49,762 bases of DNA from Spirochaetia bacterium (GTDB taxonomy: Bacteria > Spirochaetota > Spirochaetia > Treponematales > Treponemataceae), in contig CAAGBC010000039.1 of assembly GCA_900767955.1 (NCBI GenBank), positions 1 to 49,762 on the forward strand, in the 5' to 3' direction. Of this stretch, positions 1-7,287 are shown in pieces (the stretch's first letter is position 1; each line of letters starts with the position of its first letter). The notes under the pieces were generated by a model. That model was not told the origin of the DNA, ran no database searches, and saw nothing but the letters and a program-made list of their open reading frames with translations. The position numbers and the translations under genes were made by a program.

Positions 1-883
1 CTTCAGGTGCGTTAGCATGATAAGCAATATTCACAGTTTTTGAATCCTGAAGTTTAGCAACACGCTCAAGCATAGTTCCTGCCCTTGCGTTTTCTATTAC
101 ACTTGAAATCTGATACCGAGAAGCATTCTTTTGAAGTTCAGCAGGAATATGATCAAAAATCAAAGAAGAACGTCCTGATGAATCAAATTTCATAAAATCA
201 TTTTCATAAAGCTTTAAAATATCGCGCTTAACAAGGTCAACTTTGCTAAAATTGTTAGTTTTAATAAATGCTTCAATAGCTTGAGGCATTCCTCCAACAA
301 TCATATATAAACGGAACTTTTTCATCAGATCCCTATTTACGTCATCTCCTAAAGACTTCTTTTCTTGCCAGATAGTACGTCCAATTTCAAAAGAATTTGT
401 TTGTCCTATAGCCCAGCAAAATTCCTCATAATCCATCGGATGCATTTGAATGGTTCTCTCTTCACTTGGAATAAGAATGTTCTTTACATTTTCTTTAATA
501 GAAAGAAGAGAACCCGTTTCCATATAATCATAACGATGATCTTTAACTAAAAGTTTTATAGCTTGACGAGCCAATGGGAAAAGTTGAACTTCATCAAAAA
601 TAATAAGTGATTTGCGTTCTTTCAGTTCTTTTCCTGTGTAATACTGTAACATTCGAAAAAAGGAATCTAAATCAGAAAGATCATTAAAAAGATTTTTGAT
701 ATTCTGAGATGCAAATGCAAAATCAATTAGAATATATGTTTCATATTCCTTTTTTGCAAATTCTTCGACAGCTGTAGACTTTCCAATTCGTCTAGCCCCT
801 TCTACAAGTAAGGCTGTATGACCATCAGACTCGTCCTTCCACGCCTTAAATTTTTCCCATATTTTTCTCTTAAATGTTTCCAC
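1..883 (-). CDS. AAA ATPase with DUF4143-type architecture (3' end outside window)
   Basis: 294 codons are visible before the window edge; the C-terminal part is missing. Reading the minus strand from the GTG at 881-883 gives an uninterrupted frame with a Walker A (EGARRIGKSTAVEEFA, about residues 29-44), a Walker B (SLIIFDEVQ, about residues 97-105) and the downstream block with ETGSLLSIK, MDYEEFCWA and YMIVGGMPQA. This order is that of the AAA_14/DUF4143 family, predicted ATPases of unknown physiological role, common in host-associated bacteria and often present in many copies. The GTG start follows an in-frame stop after one codon, so no longer frame is possible. There is no spaced Shine-Dalgarno; instead a strong promoter ends 7 bases before the GTG, so the mRNA is probably leaderless. 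The family call is from motifs recognised by eye. Confidence 0.82.
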   Translation of the reverse strand, partial: METFKRKIWEKFKAWKDESDGHTALLVEGARRIGKSTAVEEFAKKEYETYILIDFAFASQNIKNLFNDLSDLDSFFRMLQYYTGKELKERKSLIIFDEVQLFPLARQAIKLLVKDHRYDYMETGSLLSIKENVKNILIPSEERTIQMHPMDYEEFCWAIGQTNSFEIGRTIWQEKKSLGDDVNRDLMKKFRLYMIVGGMPQAIEAFIKTNNFSKVDLVKRDILKLYENDFMKFDSSGRSSLIFDHIPAELQKNASRYQISSVIENARAGTMLERVAKLQDSKTVNIAYHANAPE

Positions 884-890
884 ACCTTAA

Positions 891-919
891 ATTATACAAA
901 ATCCCCTAAAGGATATCAA
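891..919 (-). promoter_or_regulatory. Sigma70-type promoter of the AAA ATPase gene
   Basis: On the minus strand: -35 TTGATA (914-919), 17-base spacer, -10 TATAAT (891-896). The -10 is 7 bases from the GTG start, so transcription would begin at or next to the start codon. Confidence 0.7.
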
Positions 920-965
920 GAAAAATATTCAAAATCCCCTTATCTTTTACTAAAACGCCCTCTCC

Positions 966-987
966 CGTTTTCGGAAGGTGATACAAC
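966..987 (+). repeat. Dispersed repeat DR1, copy 1 (core CGTTTTCGGAAGGTGATAC)
   Basis: The core CGTTTTCGGAAGGTGATAC followed by AA(C) recurs at 1081-1101, 2669-2690 and, inverted and slightly shortened, at 42379-42398. Here it is preceded by AAAACGCCCTCTCC. It lies in the 239-base gap between the ATPase and the lipoprotein gene, which otherwise holds only AT-rich sequence. Origin unknown. Confidence 0.8.
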
Positions 988-1080
988 TAAAACAAACCCA
1001 AAAAAAAGGAAAATATGTTACATATTTGCATTTACATTGATTTTTTTTTCTGTTTTAATATTTCTTAATAGAACGACTCC

Positions 1081-1101
1081 CGTTTTCGGAAGGTGATACA
1101 A
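1081..1101 (+). repeat. Dispersed repeat DR1, copy 2
   Basis: Same 21-base core as at 966, ending 21 bases before the start codon of the lipoprotein gene at 1123, so it would be part of that gene's 5' region. Confidence 0.8.
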
Positions 1102-1122
1102 TTTTTCAAAAGGATAAACTAA

Positions 1123-1992
1123 ATGAAAAGAAATAATATCAAAACTTTATCAGTTATAATTTTATCGTTGTTCTCTTTTTCTTGCAAATTTAATACAAAT
1201 AAAACAGAGGCTTTAACAAAAGATTTTGTATTTGTGAAGGGAGCAACTATTGAAGGTGCAATTCAAGCAGAAGGATACACAAAAAGCCCAGGATTTGTAG
1301 CGGGAAAAACTGTTACTATTGCTGATTTTTATATGTGTGACCACGAAGTAACTCAAAAAGAATTTGCACAATATTATGAAGGTTATGAGTATCGTATAAA
1401 TGAAAATGAAAAAGCTGTCGGCGATAATTATCCTGCATACGATGTAAATTGGTTTGACACATTTGTTTATTGTAATAACAGAAGCATCGCTGAAGGCAGA
1501 ACTCCTTGTTATACAATTAGTGGTTCAAAAAATCCAAAGGATTGGGGAAAAATTCCAAAAAGTGACGATTGGAAAAGTTGGGAAGATTGGGTTAATGTAG
1601 AATGTGATTTTTCTGCCAATGGTTACAGACTTCCAACTCATAGAGAATGGGAATACGCAGCCAGAGGCGGCAATGGTCTTAAAGGTTATCAATTTCAATA
1701 TGCAGGAAGCGACAATTTAGATGAAGTTGCTGTTTGGAATACAGATGTTGTATCAGAAATACAAACGAAAAAACCAAACGGTTTAGGAATTTATGATTTA
1801 TGCGGAAATTTAGACGAATGGACTTTTCAAAGATTTGGAGGGAAAGAAAATATCCTTTATGCAGGTGGATATTATTTTATAAAACAGCCAGAAAGTTTTG
1901 CTTTATCTTGGCCATATACTGGTTGCGTTGTAGTATCACTAACATATCGAAATCGTCAACTTGGTTTTCGAGTAGTTTGTACTGCAGATTAA
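1123..1992 (+). CDS. FGE/SUMF1-fold lipoprotein
   Basis: 289 residues. The N-terminus MKRNNIKTLSVIILSLFSFSC is a lipoprotein signal with the lipobox FSFSC, so the product should be membrane anchored. The body has the marks of the formylglycine-generating enzyme (SUMF1) fold: FVFVKGATIEG, FYMCDHEVTQKEF (residues about 67-79), YPAYDVNWFDTFVYCN, NGYRLPTHREWEYAARGG (about 166-183), YDLCGNLDEWT and a terminal LGFRVV. In treponemes many lipoproteins carry this domain; most lack evidence of sulfatase-activating activity and are probably binding or structural modules of the C-type-lectin-like FGE fold. An AAGGA Shine-Dalgarno precedes the ATG. It is followed by its own terminator (2040-2071). Function beyond the fold is not known. 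Confidence 0.9.
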   Translation: MKRNNIKTLSVIILSLFSFSCKFNTNKTEALTKDFVFVKGATIEGAIQAEGYTKSPGFVAGKTVTIADFYMCDHEVTQKEFAQYYEGYEYRINENEKAVGDNYPAYDVNWFDTFVYCNNRSIAEGRTPCYTISGSKNPKDWGKIPKSDDWKSWEDWVNVECDFSANGYRLPTHREWEYAARGGNGLKGYQFQYAGSDNLDEVAVWNTDVVSEIQTKKPNGLGIYDLCGNLDEWTFQRFGGKENILYAGGYYFIKQPESFALSWPYTGCVVVSLTYRNRQLGFRVVCTAD

Positions 1993-2039
1993 ATAATAAA
2001 ATCCTGAAATAAATTCAGGATACAATTCAGTACACAAAC

Positions 2040-2071
2040 AAAAAGAGTGGGAAAAAATCCTACTCTTTTTT
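2040..2071 (+). terminator. Rho-independent terminator after the FGE-fold lipoprotein
   Basis: Stem AAAAAGAGTGGGA with TCCTACTCTTTTT around a short A-rich loop, followed by T-rich sequence; one mismatch in the stem. Confidence 0.75.
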
Positions 2072-2143
2072 ATTTAACTAACTGTTTATTTTCAAAAAGT
2101 AATGCTCGTACATTATGATGAGTAGAAATAAGAAAAGTTTAGT

Positions 2144-2428
2144 ATGAATTTAACAGAATTACAGAAAGAAGAAATAAAAAAATGGGAACAAGAAAATTGG
2201 TTTTATGAAGCAAAACTACAGGAAGAATATATAAGTTATGAGCATTATGTAGATGAAGTATTACTTTGTATTTCTGAAAATAAATTGACTAAAGTTAAAA
2301 AACTGCGATATAATAAAAAAAGGGATTGCTTAAAAACATTTGGCATCTCCGTATTTTCATTGTTAAAGCCGCACGATCAGGTGAAGATGGGCGGCTTTAT
2401 CTTTTACTCTTTATCTTTTTTAAGGTAA
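2144..2428 (+). CDS. Doubtful small hypothetical ORF
   Basis: 94 codons, charged and helical in the first two thirds (many Glu, Lys, Trp), but no Shine-Dalgarno before the ATG and no family recognised. Its last third runs over a near-consensus promoter (2285-2314) and a hairpin (2365-2398) and overlaps the opposite-strand small gene at 2404, which argues that at least the C-terminal part is not real coding sequence. It could be a remnant of a longer gene. Reported for completeness only. Confidence 0.2.
   Translation: MNLTELQKEEIKKWEQENWFYEAKLQEEYISYEHYVDEVLLCISENKLTKVKKLRYNKKRDCLKTFGISVFSLLKPHDQVKMGGFIFYSLSFLR
2285..2314 (+). promoter_or_regulatory. Strong promoter for a predicted antisense RNA
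   Basis: TTGACT (2285-2290), 18-base spacer, TATAAT (2309-2314). It points toward the 3' end of the opposite-strand toxin-like gene; transcription would begin near 2321. Confidence 0.6.
2321..2403 (+). ncRNA. Predicted antisense RNA converging on a toxin-like gene
   Basis: From the promoter at 2285-2314 a transcript of about 80 bases would run to the hairpin AAAGCCGC/GCGGCTTT (2365-2398), which is followed by ATCTTTT. Little coding potential starts within it. The transcript would pair with the 3' untranslated part of the minus-strand gene ending at 2404, and with more if it reads through to the second hairpin (AAAACTGC/GCAGTTTT, about 2457-2482). Convergent, 3'-overlapping RNA pairs are the layout of type I toxin-antitoxin loci such as txpA/RatA. 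This is inference from layout; no expression data. Confidence 0.4.
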
Positions 2429-2580
2429 GAGATAGGGAGCGACGGTTGAAAACCAGAAAACTGCGAGTGACGCAGCAGTTTTAGCGAGTCTCGGTTGAGC
2501 CCCTGCGAAACCGTTGCTATAACTGTACCAGTAACGGTAGCAATACAAGATATTACTAACAAAACTAGGTCTAAAGTCAT
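2404..2580 (-). CDS. 58-residue membrane peptide, candidate type I toxin
   Basis: ATG at 2578-2580 with a very strong Shine-Dalgarno (GGGAGG, 7 bases away). The product has one hydrophobic segment near its N-terminus (LDLVLLVISCIATVTGTVIA, residues 3-22) and a basic, polar tail ending SYLKKDKE. Its mRNA is unusually structured: an anti-Shine-Dalgarno CTCCCTAT lies in the leader (2626-2633) and again inside the coding end (2432-2439), and internal stems ACCGTT/AACGGT and AAAACTGC/GCAGTTTT are perfect. A strong promoter on the other strand points at it. Small size, single membrane span, sequestered ribosome site and an antisense transcript are the hallmarks of type I toxins. No known family recognised; it could instead be a structured RNA gene with a fortuitous frame. 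Confidence 0.5.
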   Translation of the reverse strand: MTLDLVLLVISCIATVTGTVIATVSQGLNRDSLKLLRHSQFSGFQPSLPISYLKKDKE

Positions 2581-2588
2581 AAGCAATC

Positions 2589-2633
2589 CTCCCTATTGAA
2601 TTATTTCAGCATAAGCTGATAAGAGATAGGGAG
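2589..2633 (-). promoter_or_regulatory. Hairpin that would sequester the toxin-like gene's ribosome site
   Basis: On the minus strand, CTCCCTAT (2626-2633) pairs perfectly with ATAGGGAG (2589-2596), which contains the Shine-Dalgarno. A second small stem TCAGC/GCTGA lies between them. The 14-base string containing the anti-SD is repeated exactly near the 3' end of the gene (2426-2439 and 2620-2633), allowing an alternative long-range pairing. Confidence 0.55.
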
Positions 2634-2659
2634 ATACCGCCAATTTTTCTAAAACGCCT

Positions 2660-2690
2660 CCCCCCCCCCGTTTTCGGAAGGTGATACAAC
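2660..2690 (+). repeat. DR1 copy 3 with an expanded C10 tract
   Basis: The DR1 core (2669-2690) is preceded by ten consecutive C (2660-2669), where copy 1 has CCCTCTCCC. The tract is of the length that commonly slips during replication. On the minus strand it is a G10 run about 80 bases upstream of the toxin-like start codon. Confidence 0.75.
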
Positions 2691-3044
2691 CTAGGGCTGA
2701 TTCAAGTATTTCCTTCCCCAAATTTACGAGCGCTATAAGTTTTTTTAATCTTGCGCAGACCTTTTATAACTAGGGTCTTCTTTTTTTTCTATTATATGTT
2801 TCTTCTAAAAAAAATCTCCTAAAACACTTTTTCTAGGGAGTTTTCTAGCATTGAGCACACTTTTTTAAACGAATTTTCAATAAAATATTAAAATGTCAAT
2901 TTCAAGTTTACCTTTAAATCAATAAATTAAAGTAAAGTATTTTTTAGGATTATATCTTTGGTTACTTTTTGTATAAAACCGATTCCACTTTTCAGGAGTG
3001 AACAGCAAAAATATGCAAATTAATTACAATTAATGAGGGATAAA

Positions 3045-3626
3045 ATGACATACGACGAAAAATTAAAGATGAAATTGACTAAAATTAAAGCATTGGCAGA
3101 AGAAGGTACAAACAACGAATCTATAGTCGCACAAAATTTATTGATAAAACTAACAGAAACCTATGGAATAGATTTAGATTCTGCAACGGAAGAAATTCAC
3201 ACTTTTGATTTTCCATATAAAAACGAATATGAAAAAGAATTACTTACTTGGTTATTTTATAAAGTTATAGGTGTTCAATCTTATAATATTTATAGAGATA
3301 CAAGAATAAAAAAATTGTGTTTAAAAACTACGCAGTTAGAATATGATGAAATAATGTTTTTATTTAATTTTTACAAATATAAATTAGATGAAGAATTAAA
3401 AAAATTTACAATTGCTTTTTGTGTATCACAAAAATTTGTACCAGATGAAACAGCACGGTGTTATAAACCTCCTGTTGAAAATATTGAAGGTGTCATAAAT
3501 CCAGACTTTTCCAAAACAGAAGAGGAACTAAAAGAACAAGAAAGAATAAATAAAATTTGGCAATATTCAGATATAATAGATAGTGTAAAACCAATTAGAG
3601 AAGGAATAGAAAATATTCTAGATTAA
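3045..3626 (+). CDS. DUF2786-domain protein
   Basis: 193 residues from the ATG at 3045, chosen over the ATG at 3033 because GAGGGA (3035-3040) then becomes a Shine-Dalgarno at normal spacing. Residues about 8-40 (KLKMKLTKIKALAEEGTNNE, then AQNLLIKLTETYGID) match the DUF2786 pattern: a helix with alternating Leu/Ala, a short turn with Glu and a second helix ending in tyrosine. Many phage and plasmid proteins carry this domain; its role is not known. The rest is charged and helical with no recognised motif. It stands alone between non-coding stretches, as expected of accessory or former phage DNA. Confidence 0.7.
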   Translation: MTYDEKLKMKLTKIKALAEEGTNNESIVAQNLLIKLTETYGIDLDSATEEIHTFDFPYKNEYEKELLTWLFYKVIGVQSYNIYRDTRIKKLCLKTTQLEYDEIMFLFNFYKYKLDEELKKFTIAFCVSQKFVPDETARCYKPPVENIEGVINPDFSKTEEELKEQERINKIWQYSDIIDSVKPIREGIENILD

Positions 3627-3810
3627 TCTAATTCACCTTTCCCATTTTTTCAAAAAGAATTTATTATATAAATTGCGAATTCCGTTTGAATAATAAAAAA
3701 ATTTACATAATCACAAATTCAGACCTTGCACCGTTTTTTTTATAGGAATACAATAATAAATAAATTCACAATGTTTTGCAAAAAACAACAAATGGAGTGT
3801 TTGATTAATT

Positions 3811-4851
3811 ATGAAAAAAATTTGCTTATTATCTTCTATATATGTAGTAATTTTTATTGCTTTCACTGGTTGCGCACAAAAAAGTGTAACCGAAAATAAT
3901 TTCACAAAATGGGTAAATGATTCAAAACCAATTTCTGCACTCAAAGATTATGTTCAAACTGTTACCGATGAAAAATCAAAAGACTTTATTCCTGCAAAAG
4001 ACCGAATTGCTGTTTTTGATTTGGACGGAACTCTCTATTGCGAAACATTTCCAATTTATGGCGAATGGATACTTTTTTCTGACTATGTACTAAATTCCCC
4101 TGACTACAAAGCTCCAAAAAAACTTTTATCAGTTGCACAGGAACTATCTCAAATTAAAAAAGCTAGTGATATTCCAAGCCACATGGAACAAACTCACATT
4201 CACGCCCATGCACAAGCCTTTGCTGGTATGCCTATTGAAGATTACATCAATGTCGTAAATGCTTTTAAAGAAACAAAGGCAGAAGGCTTTAACCAAATGA
4301 CACGAGGAAACGCATTCTACCTTCCTATGCTTGAAGTTGTTGAATATTTATTAAAAAATGAATTCATAGTTTATATCTGTAGTGGAACAAATCGCTTTAC
4401 TGTTCGAGCTTTAATCCAGGGCGTAATAGATATTCCTCCACGCCAAGTAATTGGCACTGATTTTACAATTGTAGCAAGTGGCCAGGGAAACGAAATGGAT
4501 ATGCACTACAATTATACAGAAGAAGATGAACTTTTGATGGGCGATACAGTAATCACAAAAAATGTAAAAATGAGCAAAGTTGCACAACTTGAACAGGAAC
4601 TAGGACAAAAACCAGTACTTGTATTTGGAAACAGCACAGGTGATGTTCCTATGGCTGTATATGCACAGGAAAATAATCCTTACCTTACAAAAGTATTTTT
4701 CCTACTTTGTGACGATACCCAAAGAGAACACGGAAATAAATCTAAAGCGCAAAAAATTGCCGATATTTGTGCCCAAAAGAACTGGGAAACAATCTCTATG
4801 GCAAATGATTGGACTACAATTTACGGAGATGATGTAACTATAAATCAGTGA
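3811..4851 (+). CDS. HAD-superfamily phosphatase lipoprotein
   Basis: 346 residues. Signal peptide with lipobox FTGC at residue 21 predicts a lipid-anchored periplasmic or surface enzyme. HAD motifs are complete: motif I FDLDGTLY (Asp70 nucleophile, Asp72), motif II ICSGTNRF, a lysine ahead of motif III, and motif III GNSTGDVPM. The long helical insert between motifs I and II (about residues 80-180) is a C1-type cap, as in phosphoserine-phosphatase-like members, so a small phosphomonoester is the probable substrate; the exact one cannot be read from sequence. A GGAG lies 13 bases before the ATG, rather far for a Shine-Dalgarno. It converges on the HTH gene at 4882 with 30 bases between stops and no clear terminator. 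Confidence 0.88.
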   Translation: MKKICLLSSIYVVIFIAFTGCAQKSVTENNFTKWVNDSKPISALKDYVQTVTDEKSKDFIPAKDRIAVFDLDGTLYCETFPIYGEWILFSDYVLNSPDYKAPKKLLSVAQELSQIKKASDIPSHMEQTHIHAHAQAFAGMPIEDYINVVNAFKETKAEGFNQMTRGNAFYLPMLEVVEYLLKNEFIVYICSGTNRFTVRALIQGVIDIPPRQVIGTDFTIVASGQGNEMDMHYNYTEEDELLMGDTVITKNVKMSKVAQLEQELGQKPVLVFGNSTGDVPMAVYAQENNPYLTKVFFLLCDDTQREHGNKSKAQKIADICAQKNWETISMANDWTTIYGDDVTINQ

Positions 4852-4881
4852 AACAGTTACTTATATTCTTGCGCCTATTAT

Positions 4882-5367
4882 TTATAAAATTTCTAAATTG
4901 TAGTGAGCTAAAACTTCATTCACTTTATAAATATTATAATCTTTGTGATTTAAAAAATAGTGAATTACCAAATCAGTTTTACTTGCAGGAGTAAAAGTAT
5001 ATCCTGCAATGGCTAATAAATTTGAAGTTTCTTCATAATCCAGTTTCATTCCAATTGCTAAGGAAAATACTGTATTCTTTGTAGGATGATAGTCTTTTTC
5101 GCTTCGTATTTTTGAAAACAACTGTCGACTGATATTTGCTTTTTTATAAACTTCTACTTCATCAAGATTTTTTTCTTTAATTAATTTAAATAACCTATCC
5201 TGAAAAGTTTCTCCTTGATTTTTAAGCATATAATCAAGAGAAGGTTCTTCCACAAACATATCAGGAATTCCATAGTAATGGATAGCATAAATACCACGGA
5301 AATCTCTATATATTCGCGAAACAAAAGCATCAATATCTAAAAATTCTTCTTCCGATAAATAATTCAT
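4882..5367 (-). CDS. HTH-domain protein of unknown role
   Basis: 161 residues. The C-terminal 100 residues contain a Cro/CI-like helix-turn-helix: FQDRLFKLIKEKNLD, then VYKKANISRQLFSKIRS (recognition helix region), then TVFSLAIGMKLDYEETSNLL. This arrangement is common in small Firmicutes and spirochaete regulators, often encoded beside macro-domain or nucleic-acid-processing genes. The N-terminal part (DIDAFVSRIYRDFRGIYAIH) is unassigned. The start was moved to the ATG at 5365-5367: a TTG 12 codons upstream lies inside the -35 box of a good promoter, whose -10 is 7 bases from this ATG. No Shine-Dalgarno, so probably leaderless. A DNA-binding role is likely but the target is unknown. Confidence 0.75.
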   Translation of the reverse strand: MNYLSEEEFLDIDAFVSRIYRDFRGIYAIHYYGIPDMFVEEPSLDYMLKNQGETFQDRLFKLIKEKNLDEVEVYKKANISRQLFSKIRSEKDYHPTKNTVFSLAIGMKLDYEETSNLLAIAGYTFTPASKTDLVIHYFLNHKDYNIYKVNEVLAHYNLEIL

Positions 5368-5374
5368 AAATTTA

Positions 5375-5403
5375 CTAATACAACGAAAAATTGCAAATGT
5401 CAA
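5375..5403 (-). promoter_or_regulatory. Promoter of the HTH gene, leaderless type
   Basis: TTGACA (5398-5403), 17-base spacer, TATTAG (5375-5380), then 7 bases to the ATG. It excludes the upstream TTG start. The divergent gap to 5524 also holds a small palindrome GTTTAT-AAC-ATAAAC (about 5455-5469), a possible operator. Confidence 0.6.
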
Positions 5404-5523
5404 TCTGGCGTTTACCTATTAACTCCCAAATACATATATAATCATTCTAGTTTGTGTTTATAACATAAACTTACCTTTTAAGAACAATTACTATTCTTCA
5501 TGTTTTATAATTTGGGAGCTTAT

Positions 5524-6342
5524 ATGAATTACATTTTAAAAAGAAATTTTAATCCTAAAACTTACGCTTTTACTGACATTCAACTTGAACGATTTGATGA
5601 TGAACAATTGAACAGTTTTAAGTCAGAAATTGAAAATGCAGCAATAATCATTTATGAAACAACAAACATTAATGACGAACATCTTCACAAATTACTTAGT
5701 GAATATGAAATAACTAAAATTGTATGGAAAAGGCATAACACGCCATATTACAACAATCAAAGAAAAATAGAAGTTGCTTTTATTCCTGAACAAATAGACA
5801 AAATGAACGAAGAAGCTGAACAAATTATTCAGCAAATTAATTTGGAAGAAGAACAATTATATGTATATAACAAGGAACTTGAAAAATTAAGAATTATAGA
5901 AAGTAGAGCAAGAAATTTGCCACCACTTGATAAACTGATTGAGGAAATGACTCAAAAAAAAGAAGAAATGAACAAAATTATTACAAGTGATATGACAGAA
6001 ATTGAAGCTCTCTTAAAATGGGCAGAAACAGATTTTAAAATTCCAGCAGGTGACAGAATAACAGCCATAAAAGAAAGTTATGCAGAATCATGGAGTAATT
6101 TTTTAATTTATGCAAAAGAATTATTTGCAAGTATTAATGAATTTTATCATTACATATATAAAGATGAAAAATACAAATTTGATGGAATTACTAAAAAAAC
6201 AAACATTAATGAACTTGTAAATAGTAAAGAATGGAAACACACTTTTCTTAGAAATTACCCACAGGAAGATATATCAAAAGTAAATTTTGATATTAATAAA
6301 ATAACCGTTTACAAATTTAATGTAGAAAATAAACAAAAATAG
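5524..6342 (+). CDS. Coiled-coil protein of unknown function
   Basis: 272 residues from the ATG at 5524, which has GGGAG six bases upstream; an in-frame ATG at 5500 lacks a site. The middle (about residues 90-170) is a long heptad-like helix rich in Glu, Gln, Lys and Ile (for example EEQLYVYNKELEKLRIIES), and the rest is polar. No signal peptide or membrane segment. I recognise no family. It is divergent from the HTH gene and precedes the G10-promoter operon, to which it is not coupled. Very high Lys/Asn/Glu content follows the local base composition. Confidence 0.7.
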   Translation: MNYILKRNFNPKTYAFTDIQLERFDDEQLNSFKSEIENAAIIIYETTNINDEHLHKLLSEYEITKIVWKRHNTPYYNNQRKIEVAFIPEQIDKMNEEAEQIIQQINLEEEQLYVYNKELEKLRIIESRARNLPPLDKLIEEMTQKKEEMNKIITSDMTEIEALLKWAETDFKIPAGDRITAIKESYAESWSNFLIYAKELFASINEFYHYIYKDEKYKFDGITKKTNINELVNSKEWKHTFLRNYPQEDISKVNFDINKITVYKFNVENKQK

Positions 6343-6374
6343 AACCCTGTTTTTCATATTTTCTATAAAATAAT

Positions 6375-6401
6375 TTGACAAAATCGGGGGGGGGGTAAAA
6401 T
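6375..6401 (+). promoter_or_regulatory. Promoter with a G10 tract as spacer (candidate phase-variable)
   Basis: Perfect -35 TTGACA (6375-6380), then AAATC plus ten G (6386-6395), then -10 TAAAAT (6396-6401): spacer 15 bases. Adding two G gives the optimal 17. Homopolymer G tracts between promoter boxes vary expression in Neisseria and, for the ompW-like TP0126, in T. pallidum. Confidence 0.65.
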
Positions 6402-6430
6402 TAATTATAAAAAAATAAAGGAGGCCTCAC

Positions 6431-6868
6431 ATGGCATTGACACAATCAGGTATCATTTTACAAGATGATGAAACATTAGTAATGGAACTAGAAGCTGAAC
6501 TTTGGGCTACAAGCTCAAATCCAATAGCAGTTCTATGGGGAAAAATTCAGAAATTTTTGTACAAGATTATTGGATACAAATGCAAGGGCTTTTTAGTTAT
6601 TACAAATAAAAGAGTTGTAGAAGTAAAAAACTACATAACTTGTTATTGTTTTAATTCATCTAGACAAGTAAAATATGTTCTTCCTAGTAGTATAAAAGAA
6701 GTTGGCTATACAAAAGAAGCAACATTAGGTTGTTGTTGTCCTGCATATTATCTATACTATGAATCATTCACACAAAGAACACCTATTATGCTCTCTGGTG
6801 CAAATGATGAACAAGCACAGAAAGCTGTAGATGCATTCTATAAAGCAATTGCTGCTGCACAAAATTAA
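6431..6868 (+). CDS. Bacterial PH-like domain protein
   Basis: 145 residues, cytosolic. A very strong Shine-Dalgarno AAGGAGG (6418-6424) precedes the ATG. The central part LVITNKRVVEVKNY (about residues 56-69) is the strand pair typical of bacterial pleckstrin-homology-like (bPH) domains, followed by VLPSSIKEVGY and a final helix (DEQAQKAVDAFYKAIAAA). An unusual Gly-Cys-Cys-Cys-Pro (about residue 99) might bind metal or lipid but this is speculation. First gene of a three-gene operon driven by the G10 promoter; its stop overlaps the next start by one base (TAATG). The specific role is unknown. Confidence 0.72.
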   Translation: MALTQSGIILQDDETLVMELEAELWATSSNPIAVLWGKIQKFLYKIIGYKCKGFLVITNKRVVEVKNYITCYCFNSSRQVKYVLPSSIKEVGYTKEATLGCCCPAYYLYYESFTQRTPIMLSGANDEQAQKAVDAFYKAIAAAQN

Positions 6869-7287
6869 TGAATAAAATATTTAGGTTTTTATACTTAAAT
6901 ACATATTCTTTTCTCTTACTTTTTGGTGGGATAATTTTGATTTTGATTTCTTTTTTAGGAATACCAAAATTATTAACTATCCCATCAATTATTATTTCTT
7001 TTTTCTTTTTTTATAATTCTGTAAAACTTTTTTCTTCATGGAATGATAAAAAAGTGAAATGTGAGATTCTTTATAAAAAAAATATAAATGAATTTCGACC
7101 TGACACTTTTAAAGTTTTTATGCAAGCCCCATGTGGTAGACTGGTAACTAAAGTTGTTTTAAAAGACTTGAATCAAAAAGAAAAATACAAAGAATTGCTA
7201 ATTTATAAAGAACCATTTTTAACTTCTATCAAAAATAATTTCAAACCAACAAAAACTTCAATTTATATAAACGAGGATTTTTTATGA
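6868..7287 (+). CDS. Small membrane protein, DUF3592-like topology
   Basis: 139 residues with two hydrophobic segments near the N-terminus (about 12-31 and 34-52), then a soluble tail of about 85 residues with several strands (VKCEILYKKNI, GRLVTKVVLKD). Two spans plus a small soluble beta domain is typical of uncharacterised envelope proteins; no firm family match. Start overlaps the previous stop and its own stop overlaps the next start (ATGA), so the three are translated from one message and would switch together if the G10 tract slips. Confidence 0.65.
   Translation: MNKIFRFLYLNTYSFLLLFGGIILILISFLGIPKLLTIPSIIISFFFFYNSVKLFSSWNDKKVKCEILYKKNINEFRPDTFKVFMQAPCGRLVTKVVLKDLNQKEKYKELLIYKEPFLTSIKNNFKPTKTSIYINEDFL

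Larger units (their letters stand above)
1993..2403. other. Intergenic stretch, terminator plus antisense promoter
   Basis: After the lipoprotein stop come a short inverted repeat (ATCCTGAA/TTCAGGAT, 2001-2021), the terminator at 2040-2071 and AT-rich sequence with a weak 94-codon frame at 2144-2428. A near-consensus promoter at 2285-2314 and a hairpin at 2365-2398 are treated as parts of the small-toxin locus. Confidence 0.5.
2587..3044. other. Non-coding stretch with poly-C tract and dispersed repeat
   Basis: Holds the toxin leader hairpin, the DR1 repeat with ten C (2660-2669), then about 340 bases of AT-rich sequence with no gene I can support. A loose inverted repeat around CTCCTA/TAGGGAG (about 2816-2843) was seen but not assigned. 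Confidence 0.5.

Noticed and set aside
818..1096. Plus-strand 92-codon ORF
   Set aside because: It overlaps the start of the ATPase gene and two DR1 copies, with no ribosome site and no recognisable protein.
2144..2428. 94-codon plus-strand ORF as a confident gene
   Set aside because: No ribosome site, and its end contains a strong promoter and hairpin; kept only as a low-confidence feature.
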